DNA of 64,000 nt from Lepidurus packardi (GCA_023053545.1 JAKZAN010000005.1:11284001-11348000); one strand, 5' to 3'; counted from the first letter of the stretch, positions 33,861-46,373 are shown. Notes: generated by a model not told the origin, from the letters alone. Made by a program: numbers and translations.

Positions 33861-34294
33861 GAAAAATGTCGCATGTTGCAGTTTGGGGTTATATTACGAA
33901 GTGATAAGAAGGATTTGGGTTCGTGAAATTGGCTCCGAATGTCAGAAAGGACTGAACAGGCTCAGGGGGTAGGAAAGCGTGCAAAGCAATTAACGTTTGT
34001 GAGGGATTTATGGGCTATGTTTATGACAGCAACCAGTGTTGTAGCGGCCATGGTTTTTCGTCTCCATTATTTTCTTTGACTGGTTTATGGGTTGCTTTTA
34101 GGGAATTTGAGATAATAGAAATCCGATAGAACTATATTACTTTGGTTGTGTGGTGTGTTGTGTTAATGAAAGGAAAGTTAAATGGGGTACTTAAAGCCCG
34201 GAATTTTTTATTGCAAGTTGGCATACATCAATTAGATTATAAATTTTGCGAACAATTGGTTCCTAAGTTTCCATCGATCCTCAGAATGAAATAT

Positions 34295-37200
34295 TCAATT
34301 TACATCAGGGAACCAAAGCTCGTACACCTCATCTGTTACGTACCTAAGGCAGTATTCTAGTCCTCGTTCTCTGAACACTTGGATAGCGTCGCATGCTTGC
34401 TCACTAGACAATGCATGCAGTGTTAAGGAAGCATTCAATTCACGGTCATTTCTTTTTCCTGCCCATTTTTTAGCCTTGTCTGCAATAGCATGAAATGTGC
34501 CAAATTGGTTAGAGCGATTGTAGAATAGCCTAGCAGTTACACTTTGAAGCGTAGGAAGACTCAAAACTATTTTGAAGAAAGCTGAGTAGATATTATTGCT
34601 TTTCAAAGCTTCCACATCACTGGGAGTTAATGGAGTTGAAGGTTCAGGACCTATGCAGGCCCGTGATGTACCCGGCTCCCCGCTAATTCCCAGGTTGACA
34701 CTCTTCATCCTCGAACAGCGTTGAAGCGCTTCTCGGATCGGATGTAGCATCAGCAGTACTTCGCTTCTTTCCCAAAAGTTGTATTCTAATGACAGATCTT
34801 CAATATTGCCTCCACTGCTTCGAGTTAAGGCCTCCAACAACTGGTTGGCATAGAACTCCTTGCCGTTATTAGGCATTATCCTATAGACTGAGCCGATGGC
34901 GATGGTCCGCAATTTAGGTATGGATAGGTTCAACCAACTGAACAATTCAGTTGGAAACGCGCAGTCATTAACGATCAGTTCCTCCAGGTTTAGTGCCAAC
35001 TTGCCCCAAACAGGGAGGAGCTCATTAGCTGATGGAAGCGATCCAATAAGCGTCAATGAAACGTTCACAAGATGAAGACGTTTCAGAGAGCATTTTTCCT
35101 TTACCACGTACTTGCTGATTCTAGTAACCTGGAATAAGAGTAAAAAGGGATTAGTTCATATCAACAAGGGTGAGTTGGGAAAAATTGGTTGTTAAAATGG
35201 TGATGACGCGAGGATGAGAAAGGTTTTGGTGAAGTGCAGTTAAGAGTTTTCTCACTCACGTCGAAATGCAAATCGATCCCTTCAAGCTTTAGCATTTCTA
35301 GTTTAGTCGCGAGCATCATCAGATCTAGAAAGAGCGGGCCTCCTTTGTTGTCGTCATATCGGTTATGATAGCAGAGGTGCAGCGAAGTGAGACTGCATAC
35401 AGGCTTCGTAAGTTGCTTTAATATTGGGTTTAACGTTTCACCCGAGCCCCAGTTCCTAGAAAACCCTTTTTTAGTTAATAGTTCTGATGGCCAATTTCTT
35501 TGTACTTTGATCTCATGCCCAGTTGTTGTAAGTGAGACAGCCACTTCTCAGCCAATACTTCCGATAGTTGTGTTGTATCACTGTCGCCCCCTGGAATGAG
35601 AATTCAAAGAGTAAGTTGTAGTATGCTGCTACATCATGTTAGGGAACGATACGCATTACATTGCTTAAACGTCAGTAATCAAGTATCTACAGCAAACCCC
35701 CAGAACAACAGACTTAGAAGATACTAATACATTAGTAATCCTACCTAAGAATGCGAAACTCTTCAGACGGCAAGCTTGAGGAACCTCTTGCATGGCTTCA
35801 GTCAAGGCCAAGAGTAACTTAGCTAAATGTTAAAAATAGCCAAACAGCATTTACAATCCAGTTCACTATTTTAACATACTTGGAGCCTCCATAAAGCTCA
35901 AGTGAACAGGACAGGAATCAGCCTTAAGTAGCGCCTGAAGACTGCGAACTGATTCTTCTTGTATTTGGTCGCTAGTTTCGTCCTCTCCAATATTGTATTG
36001 CGTATAATCGAAGCTATTAAGAACAACACCGGATTTCAACATCGTTTGCAAAAGAAGTGGGAACGGTAGTGCCCCTAATCCTCCGACTTTAAGCACGCTA
36101 AGGGAGACTGGGCAATCCTTAAGTGATGAACGGAACGTTTCCTTGTTTTCAGTTTTAACAGTGCCGAAATCTTCAACCAATTGAAGCAGAGTTAGGCAAG
36201 GCTCAGCTGAGCTAACAGTGACGTATGCAACATCATCAGCAGCAGGGCGAGCACATTGTTTGCTCCCTGGGAGGTGCTCCGAATAGTTCATCACTAGCTT
36301 GTTCGGCAGAGCAGGTTGAAATTCCGACCAGGTTCCAGTAGCACAATACTGGGTAAAATGACTTCTCATAAAATTGTTATTTCCAATACAGTTTGACGAA
36401 AACTTAATGACACGGAAAGCTTCTACTAAAACACTCTTCTTTCCCATTTCTAGCAGGAAATTCGCAACTTCATCGAAGCTAGTCCTTAGTCGAAACAGGT
36501 CAAGTAAACAGAACGATTTCGTAACATCCTTATCAGTTTGCATACTAAGGTAGTAGGCGGCTAGAAATTCCGCTGTGGTTCGGTGAGGAACTTGGTAACG
36601 GGAGGTTTTATTGTTTCTTTGAGGTTGATGATGGGATCTTCTGCTGGTGTGTAACTCAGTGAAGTCTTTGACTAACACCCCTGCCTTGATTAGTTGAGTA
36701 ACTTTGACGCCGGTAGTTTTAGCCGCTTCCTCCGTTCCAGAAACTTCGAACAAGGTGAAGCTCATCCGCTTGGCTTTCAGACCGTCAATGCAGAGACGAC
36801 CAAACTCTTGGAGGTAGCTTTCGTGACCTTCACGTATCCGACTGTCGAGGACACTCCAGTTCCATTCGTCTACGTCTTCCCCAGCAGCTCTGGCTTTCTT
36901 TATGGCTGCGCGGTAGAGGTTACGGTTGATCATGGCAAAGTAAAGACCCGAACAAGTTGATGGTAGTTCACGATCCAGGCACTCGCTGACTAAGCAGCAC
37001 AGCATGACGCAAAGCAGTGGACATTGAGCTAGTTCCTTGTAAGGACTCTCGTCTAGGACCTTCCGCATGAATCGCTTGAATTGCTCCAGACTGAGTCGTT
37101 CCTCTTCAGGCAGGAATGGGATATCTTCTTGAACATTTTTGAAATCATCGCTACTAGGCAGGGACGAATCAGCGAGTTTTTCATTGTAATCCGACGGTCC

Positions 37201-38391
37201 AAGGGAGAGTTTGTCCATAGCTTGATGGTCCTGCTGATCTATGCAACTTATAACGTCGTTTTTGGTTACAAGACCTGCCTTGATGAAAAACTTGCCAACT
37301 GCCTCGGTCACTTGTCTTCTGCCAAAGCCTTTCACTGTTACAAGCAGAGCTTTACCTCTGACATCTTCCGGGGCGTGTCCGAATCTCGATGTGAGCACCA
37401 CGTGGCACTTGCTCATCATTTCTTTCACCATGATCCGACCTACCGCTTTCTTAGTGCTAGCACTGGCCTCATCGTACCCGTCCAGCAGAATCAGAACTTC
37501 TTCTGCTCCTTTACTTTTTAATACATCCTTTAATGGTGTTTCCGTCTTCTCGTCGTAGACTGATTCAATGTAACTCAACAGGTTTTCCTGGTTTAAATTT
37601 GGGAATAGTTAAATCTTTGGATGATGCACGTACGCTCTAGGAGACTTACATCTTCACCAATGTAGCCTAATTTTACTACATAGAGTAAACTAAAAGGACT
37701 AGTGTATTTCGTGTAATCGTTTGAGTCTCTTTTAGACCAATCCGAAGCGATCTTAAGCGCCAGTGTCGATTTTCCATAACCGGCGTCTCCTTCGATCAGA
37801 ATGCGGTAGCTACCACCTTTCCGAAAATGTTCCTAAAGTGGCCATCGAGTGCTAGATGAGTTTTAAAAGAATTAAAGTATTCCGGTACACTTACGTGCGC
37901 ATGTTTGAAAAGTTCTTCTACACCAAACTTGGATGTCGCTGAACTTTGTAAGGCAAGCTCCGTGTAGACTTCATCGATGTCCCATTCGTACTCAGGGTAC
38001 CATGGTAGTGGTGATGCTTGACATAAGGAAGTCAGATAATACTCTTTCAATCCTGTGTACTACGAATGCAAACCCCTACAGTTTTTAACATTCCTGGTTC
38101 AATGAGTTCGAGTTTTTACCTCTAACGTGTCGATGTCCACCGACGGAGATGGTTTTAGAGAACAGTTTCCATGATTTTCATAACGGTTTCCTATGTAGAC
38201 CGTGGAATTGTGTATATTAACTTTCCCGTACAAAGATAAAGGGTTGTTGGAAGCTGCCATACAAATGGTAAGAAAGATTAATCGATTGTGATCGCATTTT
38301 CTAGAAAACACTTACCACCAGCTTCGATAGTACATATCGGAGCTTGGACGCCTTGCTCTGGTACGTTATCGAGCGCTGTACTGTGCTCCAT
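34295..38391 (-). CDS. NACHT-LRR protein with RHIM-like N-terminal motif (copy 1)
   Basis: An NLR-type STAND ATPase. Exon 1 (38391-38316) and exon 2 (38253-38120) encode about 70 residues including SLYGKVNIHNSTVYIGNR, where V44-Y45-I46-G47 sits like the core tetrad of a RHIM. Exon 3 (from 38059) holds the linker KEYYLTSLCQASPLPWYPEY and the DEVYTEL motif. The next exon has the P-loop GDAGYGKSTLALK. The large exon 37578-35866 has Walker B LILLDGYDEAS, sensor-1 VVLTSRFG and the winged-helix region (FQVPHRTTAEFLAAYYLS-like). Four further exons encode degenerate leucine-rich repeats (SLTSLHLCYHN, LEELIVNDC, IEDLSLEYNF, MKSVNLG), ending YELWFPDVN. Coding is intact throughout. It lacks the caspase of the 1-3244 gene. 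Likely a cytosolic immune or death sensor; ligand unknown. Confidence 0.85.
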
Positions 38392-39554
38392 GTCAGTGTC
38401 TTCAGCTATGTCCTTATGCCGTGCAAGACGATCAAAACGATAGAAGCTGTAAAGTTAATTATGTTTTTCGTAAAATGTTTCCATCTTCTACTTCGTGTCG
38501 CTGCTTTTGAACGTTGCAACCCACGAAAGCATAACTGTTAGCTAGGACGTTGGTTGTAGTCATCTTACTACTAATGTGTTGTTGGGAAGCTGTAATGAGA
38601 CTGATATTTTATACCTGGTACCCTTTAAACCTTGTAAAGTATAGTTGCTTACTTCCAGCTAACTTCCGAGCTTGCCTGGACCGTATCCATTTTAGTACTT
38701 TCCGTCGAGTTGTTTCATTAATTTTCGAAGAGATTCTGTTACACTTCACGTAACCTTGTCATATACATGACAAGTGACTGACTAACCATCGTAGCACTAT
38801 TCATAGTTTCGTCTGAACACGGTTGTTGGTTCCTAATATCTACAGTGTTAATGATAGACACTTTTATATCGGATGACTTTAAGAAATTGAAGTCGCTAGA
38901 CTTACACGAAATAAGTAGATTCAATTGAAGTTTAAACTTTTCCAACTAAATTTTTGATTCACTTAAACTAAAACGTTCGCATCTGCTCAGTAGTTAGGCA
39001 AGACTACGCATGCGTACCGGAAAGGATGTCAGCCAGACACTCCAACATCCCACGGAACACGTAAACGGTAATGGATACGTTGTGGGCACATTTTTAAATC
39101 ACGGTTGTCTGCTTAGTTATCTCGTTCTCGTTCTCTCAGCTTTTCGTCCCTGTTTCCTCTTGAAACCCCTTTCTTATACTAACAAGTATGGCACATTCCG
39201 CTGGCGGGTTGATCGTTTTTCGGACTTGGGGACTTGTTTAATGTTTGCGGTCGTAAAACCACTATCCAGTTTGTTTGCTCCAGTTGACGCAATAGAAGTT
39301 CCTGTCTACGCCATCTTTGGATGAGAACATTAAACGCAATGCAACTTAAAAGATTCGCTTGTAGATATTCTCAAGCCAACGGCCATACCACGCAGAATGT
39401 ACCCGGACTCGTCAGCTGGTAGATATTGCAAGAATTAATTGAACTTTAAGCAAAGAATGAAAGCCATAATTTGTGTAACCAATTTGTGTATTGTTTACTA
39501 CAAGAATTGGTAAGAATTTGCAAGAATTTTGTGTTCAGAAAATTGTGTTACTGG
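38392..39554. other. Spacer between the two NACHT-LRR genes
   Basis: Holds the 5' flank of copy 1 and the 3' flank of copy 2. Several short ORFs (for example 39010-39324 plus) have no family features. No TATA box I would rely on. Confidence 0.5.
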
Positions 39555-42500
39555 TTAGTCACACTTAGGGAACCAAAATTCGTACACTTGATCCGTCCCA
39601 TACTTAACGCCGTACTTTAGTTTGCGCTCCCTGAAAACTTCCATAGCATCCCATGCATTTTCATCCGAAAGATCTCGCAATGTTAAAGACCTGGTACATC
39701 CCGCCACGCTTCCTTTTCCTGGCCATCTGTCGGCCAGTTTAGCGATGGCGTGGAAAGTTTGGATTTGTTTACAATAAACGAAGAATATCTTAGAAGATAA
39801 GGATTGAAGTCGAGGCACTTTTAAAACTACTTCAAACAGAGCTAAGTAGAGATTCTGGTTTTCTAAAGACTTGATTTCATCGGAAGATACCGGACTTGAA
39901 GGTCCAGGGCCCATGGAGTCCCGTGATGTATCCGGTTCCCTGCTAATTCCCAGGTTGACACTCTTCATCTTCGGACAGCGTTGGAGTGCTTCTCGGATCG
40001 GATGCAGCATCAGTACTCCGCTACTTCCCCAAAAGCTTTCTAGTAATGACAGATCTTCAATACTGCCACCGCTGCTTTGGGTTAAGGCCTCCAACAACTG
40101 GTTGGCATAGAACTCCTTGCCATTGTTAGGCGTTATCCTATAGATTGCGCCGATGGCGGCTTTCCTCAGGTTAGGTATGGATTGGTTCAACCAACTGAGC
40201 AATTCGATTTCAAACGTGCACTTGTTGACGGTTAACTCCTCCAAGTTCAAAGTAATACTTCCGTAAGGAAGAAGGGACTGGGTGTTCTCATCAGCCAATG
40301 GAAGCACCCCATTAAGCGCAAGTGAAACGTTCACCAGATGAAGTTTTTTTAGACGGTAATCGTGCTTTTCTGCGTACTTGATCATCTTGGTAACCTGTAA
40401 TTAACAAGTAGAAATGACTTGCTTAGTAAGGGTGAGAGATGGATGATAGATGATGATCATGACAGGCGGAAGATGACTGTTGACTGTGATATAAAGATGA
40501 TGTTGTGAAGTGCAAAGTTAAGGATTGTTACGACTCACATAGAAATCCAAGTCCATATCCTGCAACGTTATCGTTTCTAGTTTACTGGCGAACATCAACA
40601 GGTCTTCCAAAAGCGGACCTTCTTTCCTATGATAAACCCTGTAGTTATTGTTGCAGAGGTGCAAAGAGGTCAGACTGCTTCCGGGCATGGAAAGCCTTTT
40701 CAGTAAAGGATTTAACGTATTACTCCATGCCCATTTCCTGTAGTAACAAACATCACATAATTATGATTCAGAGTTTGGTTTCTTTTTACTCGGATTCCAA
40801 GCCCAGATGTTCTAGTTTAGACAACCACTTGTCCGCCAGTACTTTCGCTAGTTCTGATGTATCGTTTTGGTTACCTGCAAACAAAGTACAAATCCATACA
40901 TAATTACTCTACTGTATAGTTCACCTGCAGACTGTTGCAAACATCCATCATGCGACGAACGTGGAATTACCTCACCTGATCAACAATGAGTGCTACTAGT
41001 GAAGCTTTACTGCGTACCATCAGGCTTACTTGCTACCACTAGTGAAATAAATAGCTTACCTAAGAATGCGAATGTCTTGAGCCGACAAGCCTCGGGTACT
41101 TCTTGCATCGCTTCTGCAACGGCTGGTACTAACATATCTGTCAAAGAAAATAACATCAATCAATCAGTGTTAAATCGAAAGTACCCATACGCACAGACAA
41201 ACTTTATTTACATGTTACAACATTCAAATTGGGAAATACAGAGACTGCAGGACTTACCTGGTACGTGAGATAAGTCCAAGTGAAAAGGACAGGTTTCAGC
41301 CTTGAGTAGCTCCCGTAGACCGCGAGTTGCTTCTCGCTGCATTTCATCGTGGGAGTTGTGTTGTGAATCATACAAGTATTGTATATATTCTAAACGATCG
41401 AGAACAACACCGGTATCTAGCAGCGTCTGCATCACCTGTGGAAATTGCAGTACTCCGATTCCTCCGACTTTAAATACACTGACCGAAACGGGGCAATCCT
41501 CCTGTGATGGTCGGAATACATCGTTTTGAACGGTTCTCACAATACCCAACAGCTTGGCAAGTTTAAGCAGGTCTACACAAGGCTCTGAAGAGGTAACAGT
41601 GACAAATGCAACATCGGTATCTCCAGTTGGACATGTCATCTGCAGTTTGTTTGGTAGAGCCGGTTCGAACTGAGACCAAGTGCCGGCGAGAGAATGCTGT
41701 GCAAAGTAACTGCCCATAAAGCTAATACTCTCCAACCAGTTCGAAGGAAACTTGACTACACGGAAAGCGTCCGCTAGACATTTCTCCTTTCCCATTTCAA
41801 TTAGGAAGTCTGCAACCTCATTGAAACTGGCCCTTAACCGAAACAGGTCGAGCAGATTCTGTTGCAAAATGTCTTGGTCGGTTTGGGCACTAAGATAGTA
41901 GGCGGCTAGAAACTCCGCTGTGGTTCGATGAGGAACTTGGAAATGAGAAGTTTTCTTATTTCCTTGGCTGTGGTGCAGACTGCGTCTTCCGAAGCTGTTT
42001 AACTCAGCGAAGTCTTTGACCAACACTCCCACTTCTATAAGTCGAGTAACTTTGACGTCGGTAGCTTTAGCCGCTTCTTCCTTTCCCAGTACTTCAAACA
42101 AGGTGAAGCTCATGCGTTGAGTTCTCAGACCGTCGATGCAAAGACGACCAAACTCTTGGAGGTAGCTTTCGTGACCTGCACGTATCCGACTGTCGAGGAC
42201 ACTCCAGTTCCATTCGTCTACATCTTCTCCAGCAGCTCTGGCTTTCTTTATGGCTGCGCGGTAGAGGTTACGGTTGATCATGGCAAAGTAAAGACCCGAA
42301 CAAGTGGATGGTAGTTCACGATTCAGGCACTCGCTGACTAAGCAGCACAGCATGACGCAAAGCAGTGGACATTGAGCTAGTTCCTTGTAAGGACTCTCGT
42401 CTAGGACCTTCCGCATGAATCGCTTGAATTGCTCCAGACTGAGTCGTTCCTCTTCAGGCAGTAGTGGGAAATTTTCTTGAATATTCTTGAAATCATCGAT

Positions 42501-43782
42501 ACTAGGAAGCATCGAGTCATCCAGTTTAGTACTGGAATCTGCCCCACCAAATGATAGTCTGTATTGCTCGAAGCGATCTGGTTCTTTATTGGTTGTACAC
42601 TGTTCGGCTGTACAACTTATAACATCGTCCTTGGTTACGTGACCTGCCTTGATGAAGAACTTGCCAACTGCCTCTGTCACTTGTCTTTGGCCAAAGCCTT
42701 TCACTGTTACAAGCAAGGCTTTACCTTTGACATCATTGGGTACATGCCCGAATCTCGATGTGAGCACCACGTGGCACTTGCTCATCATTTCTTTCACCAT
42801 GATCCGACCTACCGCTTTCTTGGTGCTAGCACTGGCCTCATCGTACCCGTCCAGCAGAATCAGAACCTCTTCTGCTCCTTTACTTTTTAATATATCCTTT
42901 AATGGCTTCTCCATCTTCTCGTCGTACACTGATTCCATGTAACTCAACAGGTTTTCCTGGTTTAAATTTTGGAAAAATTAAAGCCTTGGATTATGCATGT
43001 GCGCTTAAGGAGACTTACATCTTCACCAACGTAGCCTAATTTTACTACCAACAATAGACTAAAAGGACTAGTGTAACTCGTGTGATCGTTTGAGTCTCTT
43101 TTAGACCAATCAGAAGCGACCTTGAGTATCAGTGTAGATTTCCCGTAGCCGGCATCACCTTCTATTAGAATGCGGTAACTGCCACCTTTGCTGAAATGTT
43201 CCTAAATTGCCACCACTTACATTAAAAAAGTGTATGGTTTAGATATCTCAATCTGTTACATACATGAGCATGTTTGAAAAGTTCATCCACGCCAAACCTC
43301 GTTTTCGTTGATCTTTGTAACGCTAGTTCTGTATAGAATTCATCAATGTCCCAAGTATACTCCGGGTACCATGGCAACGGTGGCGCTTGACATAAGGTAG
43401 TCAAATAGTACTCCTTCAGTTGAGTACACTATAGAGAATGTACAGTACAAACTCTTACGTGTGGGACGTTTCAGTTATATGAATGCGAGAATTACTTCTA
43501 AATTATCGATGTCCACCATTGCTGGTGTTTGTAACAAACCACTTCTTCGATCTTCAGTACGGGTTCCGATGTACACCGTGGAATTGTGTACATTAATTTG
43601 CCCGTACAACGAAACAGCATTGTTGCAAGCTGGAACAACATGGTTTGAACATGTAAAATAAACTGGTGGACAAAATTTTCGAATATGCACTTACCACCTG
43701 CTCCTATAGTACATGTCGGAACTTGTTGTGGTACATTCTCTGCTGCAATGTTGCTCTGCATCTCGGCGTTTTCAGATGCCAT
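39555..43782 (-). CDS. NACHT-LRR protein with RHIM-like N-terminal motif (copy 2)
   Basis: The tandem paralogue of 34295-38391 with the same exon plan. Start Met at 43782 (MASENAEMQSN). The N-terminal block reads SLYGQINVHNSTVYIGTR (V48-Y49-I50-G51). Next come KEYYLTTLCQAPPLPWYPEY, DEFYTEL and an exon with the P-loop EGDAGYGKSTLILK. The large exon (about 42956-41258) has LILLDGYDEAS and VVLTSRFGHVP. A small exon reads AVAEAMQEVPEACRLKTFAF (about 41142-41060). The LRR exons include SLTSLHLCNNN, LEELTVNKCTF, IEDLSLLESFW and MKSVNLGIS, ending YEFWFPKCD. The NACHT exon is nearly identical to copy 1, while the N-terminal and LRR exons differ more, the usual pattern for recognition-type diversification. 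Intact. Confidence 0.85.
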
Positions 43783-44722
43783 GTTAAATGTGTCCTGTGA
43801 TGCTTTATAATGTAAAATACGTTGAATTGTTACGATTTGTAAATGTTCTATATTTCTTAGGATTGTTATACAGTTTATGGGCAAAATTCACTACTTTAGA
43901 CTTGTCCGTTTGTGTACTCACCAAAAAGAGACTGTGCTAGAGGTCTACAAATATTGAGCACTATTTAAGTCGAAACTTAGACGGATTAAAACGGACGAAC
44001 GAACGTTGCACGACTACACAAGTCTGGCTCTTTTGTGGAAATGAAATTATGCTCATGTCTCAGAGCATAGGCAAACGAGAACGTCGTGTTTTGCCCTCAA
44101 TTTTAAAAACCACAATCGCTTTCTCTTGCTCCCTCCTCTCTTCGAAAAACCGGTTCTTGAGCCCCAAAAGGACGCCTCTCTACAGTAGTTATGTATCCTG
44201 CTACGATCCTTTAACGTAAACATTAGAACTGAGCTTTCCACAACAATACAAAAAAAGGGAATAATCTTTCGCCATAATTTTCTGACTAAACCCAGTTGTA
44301 ATCCAATGTATTTTCAGCCATTTTAAAAATGAATTACTTCCAAATGAAATTTTCCTGTTATAATATTACAATTTGTGTGCAGATTTTGCGACTTTCTTAT
44401 TGGCATTCGAGGGCTAAAGGTACTAGCACCCGAGACATGCCGTGTATATTTGAACAACTAATATTTCTGCCAGATAGCATAAGAAATAAAAAAAATACTA
44501 AATTGTCAAGGAAATGCTTAAAATCCGCATTGTATTTCTTTCTTTACAGAAAATGACAACTTCATTTTTTAATAATCTACTCCTACGAGTACCGTACTAT
44601 TCTCTCATAATCTCTACACATCCCTCTCCAATTACAAAAAAAAAAATTCCAAGAATCATGACTCACGACCAGACGCCAGAACCGCGAACCATAACGCATG
44701 CCATAGTGAAGTCACGTGACTC
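43783..44722. other. Gene-free stretch
   Basis: 5' flank of NACHT-LRR copy 2 and AT-rich DNA. A TATA-like tatttaag lies near 43960. No exon seen. Confidence 0.45.
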
Positions 44723-44968
44723 TTAACAATTATTACGCTTAAAATGGCGGGAGTCTACTAACCCACACAAAGCATCATAACAAACCTGTCTCAAAACCCC
44801 TATAGTTTCTTTTCCAAAACCTTTTCCAACGAAAACAAAGTACAAAAATCGTCTTGTAAACGTTTTTTTCATCCTGAGAAGTTCGCAGAATCCTCCTTTG
44901 TTTAGATAGTAGTTGCACTTGTCATCCTTACCGTCTTCCACTTTCAGGTCTGTGCAGGTGGTAATCAA
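44723..44968 (-). other. Candidate unassigned exon
   Basis: An open minus-strand frame with a Cys pattern unlike random DNA: TTCTDLKVEDGKDDKCNYYL, then NKGGFCELL. A possible donor (GACG|GTAAGG) lies inside it. I do not recognise the family and see no partner exons, so it may be a decayed gene fragment. Confidence 0.25.
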
Positions 44969-45118
44969 TTTTAACCAAGCGTCCTTTTTTTGTTATCATA
45001 TATCAACACTCCTTTCCTTTGATCCTCAAATTCCTGCAAGGTCGAAGTAAATAAACTATTCAAACCTTTTCAAGAATGAAACTAATTGAACTGCTTTTTA
45101 TATTTATAGTAGACCACC

Positions 45119-46102
45119 ATGCGCATTGAAAATCAAGTGCGTTTGGAGAACAAACGTCACGCCATTAGAAGCAGTTTGGTGCTAAAAGACGTCGCTCCTT
45201 TCTTACTCAGAGACGAGGTACTCGATCCTCATGAGTATCAGCAATTGTCCAAATTACCGTCACACGAAGCCCGAGCTGAGGGCTTAATTGATCTCTTACT
45301 TCAGAAGGAAGACGACGCTTTTAACTTATTCCTAGAAGCACTCAAACCTGACTACCCGTGGCTCTCTGATGGCTTACGAGATTTGCAGGTCTCCAGCGAA
45401 GATATTACTGATTTCCGAGCACCTGTTGATTCCAATCAAAACATTCGCAGCCCCAATACCTTAACCATTACCCGTTCTTGCCCCTCCTCTTCAAACTCCC
45501 CTCGCAAATCCGGTAAGAGCTCAGAAAAACCGTTACAACTTATAAAAGTCTTGTAAATTCGTAAAGTCTAGGTAAGAAATTCAAGAAAATCGTGTAAATG
45601 TGTTAAAATCAAGTAAGAAATTCAAGAAAATCAAGTCATTGTGTGAAAATCAAGTAAGAAATTCAAGTAAATTTGTGAAAATCAAGATAGACATTCATGA
45701 AAGGTCTCGAAATTTCGCGGAAATTTCAAAATTGTGTATGTCATTTCTCTTAGTTTGTGTTCCTCTCACTTCCAGGTATGTTTTTAATGTTTTTGTAATT
45801 TTTTTTATTATTTAGAAATAACTGCCGACGTCATTAGCATTGTACGGAAGAACCATAGAGTAGTTCGCAATTGGACGGCGTTAGCGCATCGTCTGGGTTT
45901 AACTCGGCAAGCTCTGAGCATTCGAGTGAAAGTCAATTTGCATGCTGAAGATTTAGACCACAGTATCATCTACTTACTGGAAGAATGGAAAGGTTTGAAA
46001 CCTGCCGATGCTCACGTGGAAGGCCTAGTGAATTTGCTGCGCGCTGAGGATTTCAACGACGTGGCAGACGAACTAGAAGATAAATACTGTCGAACAAATT
46101 AA
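45119..46102 (+). CDS. CARD-Death domain adaptor, CRADD/RAIDD-like
   Basis: Two exons (45119-45512 and 45816-46102) join in phase to 226 residues. Residues 1-92 form a CARD (LVLKDVAPFLLRDEVLDPHE, then AEGLIDLLLQKEDDAFNLFLEALK). A Ser/Pro-rich linker of about 35 residues (SCPSSSNSPRKS) follows. Exon 2 is a complete Death domain (VRNWTALAHRLGLTRQALSI, YLLEEWKGLKPADAHVEGLV). This order and length match CRADD/RAIDD (199 residues in human), the adaptor that links PIDD to caspase-2 in the PIDDosome. The start codon sits in ccaccATGC, a good Kozak context. It is the only plus-strand gene I can assign here besides unassigned ORFs. Partner caspase and upstream sensor in this genome are unknown; the NACHT genes next door have no Death or CARD domain. 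Confidence 0.82.
45565..45700 (+). repeat. Intronic repeat of donor-like motif
   Basis: Within the only intron of the CARD-Death gene, a ~41-bp unit containing gtaagaaattcaag occurs three times (gtaag at 45572, 45613 and 45653), with a weaker fourth copy. Each copy resembles a 5' splice site. Confidence 0.8.
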
Positions 46103-46373
46103 AAACACCTTTAAAGTATTGTGCTCAATTTTTTCCTTTGGATTTCTAATTGAATGTGTTCAAAAATTCCTTCATTTTGCTTGTTCAAACAAATGACTCG
46201 TCTTTTAACTCTTTTTCATCGATATTCCAGCAGTGCAATATATGTACTCCAATAAAATTTTCTATACTCTTTTAATAGGTGGTTCTTGTTAGAAAAAATT
46301 ATAAAAAAATATTTACACTCAGTTATAAAACAAAACAAAAATAGATTATCACCTGGTTTTTTAGTTCATTAAA

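Noticed and set aside
36694-37558. Plus-strand ORFs over the NACHT exons (also 42117-42942)
   Set aside because: Shadows of the conserved NACHT exons. They recur in both copies only because the DNA is duplicated.
45119-45556. CARD frame running on past 45512 to a stop at 45556
   Set aside because: The extension (KSSEKPLQLIKVL) reads through a strong donor, and the spliced exon 2 gives a full Death domain in phase. It is kept only as a possible retained-intron form.
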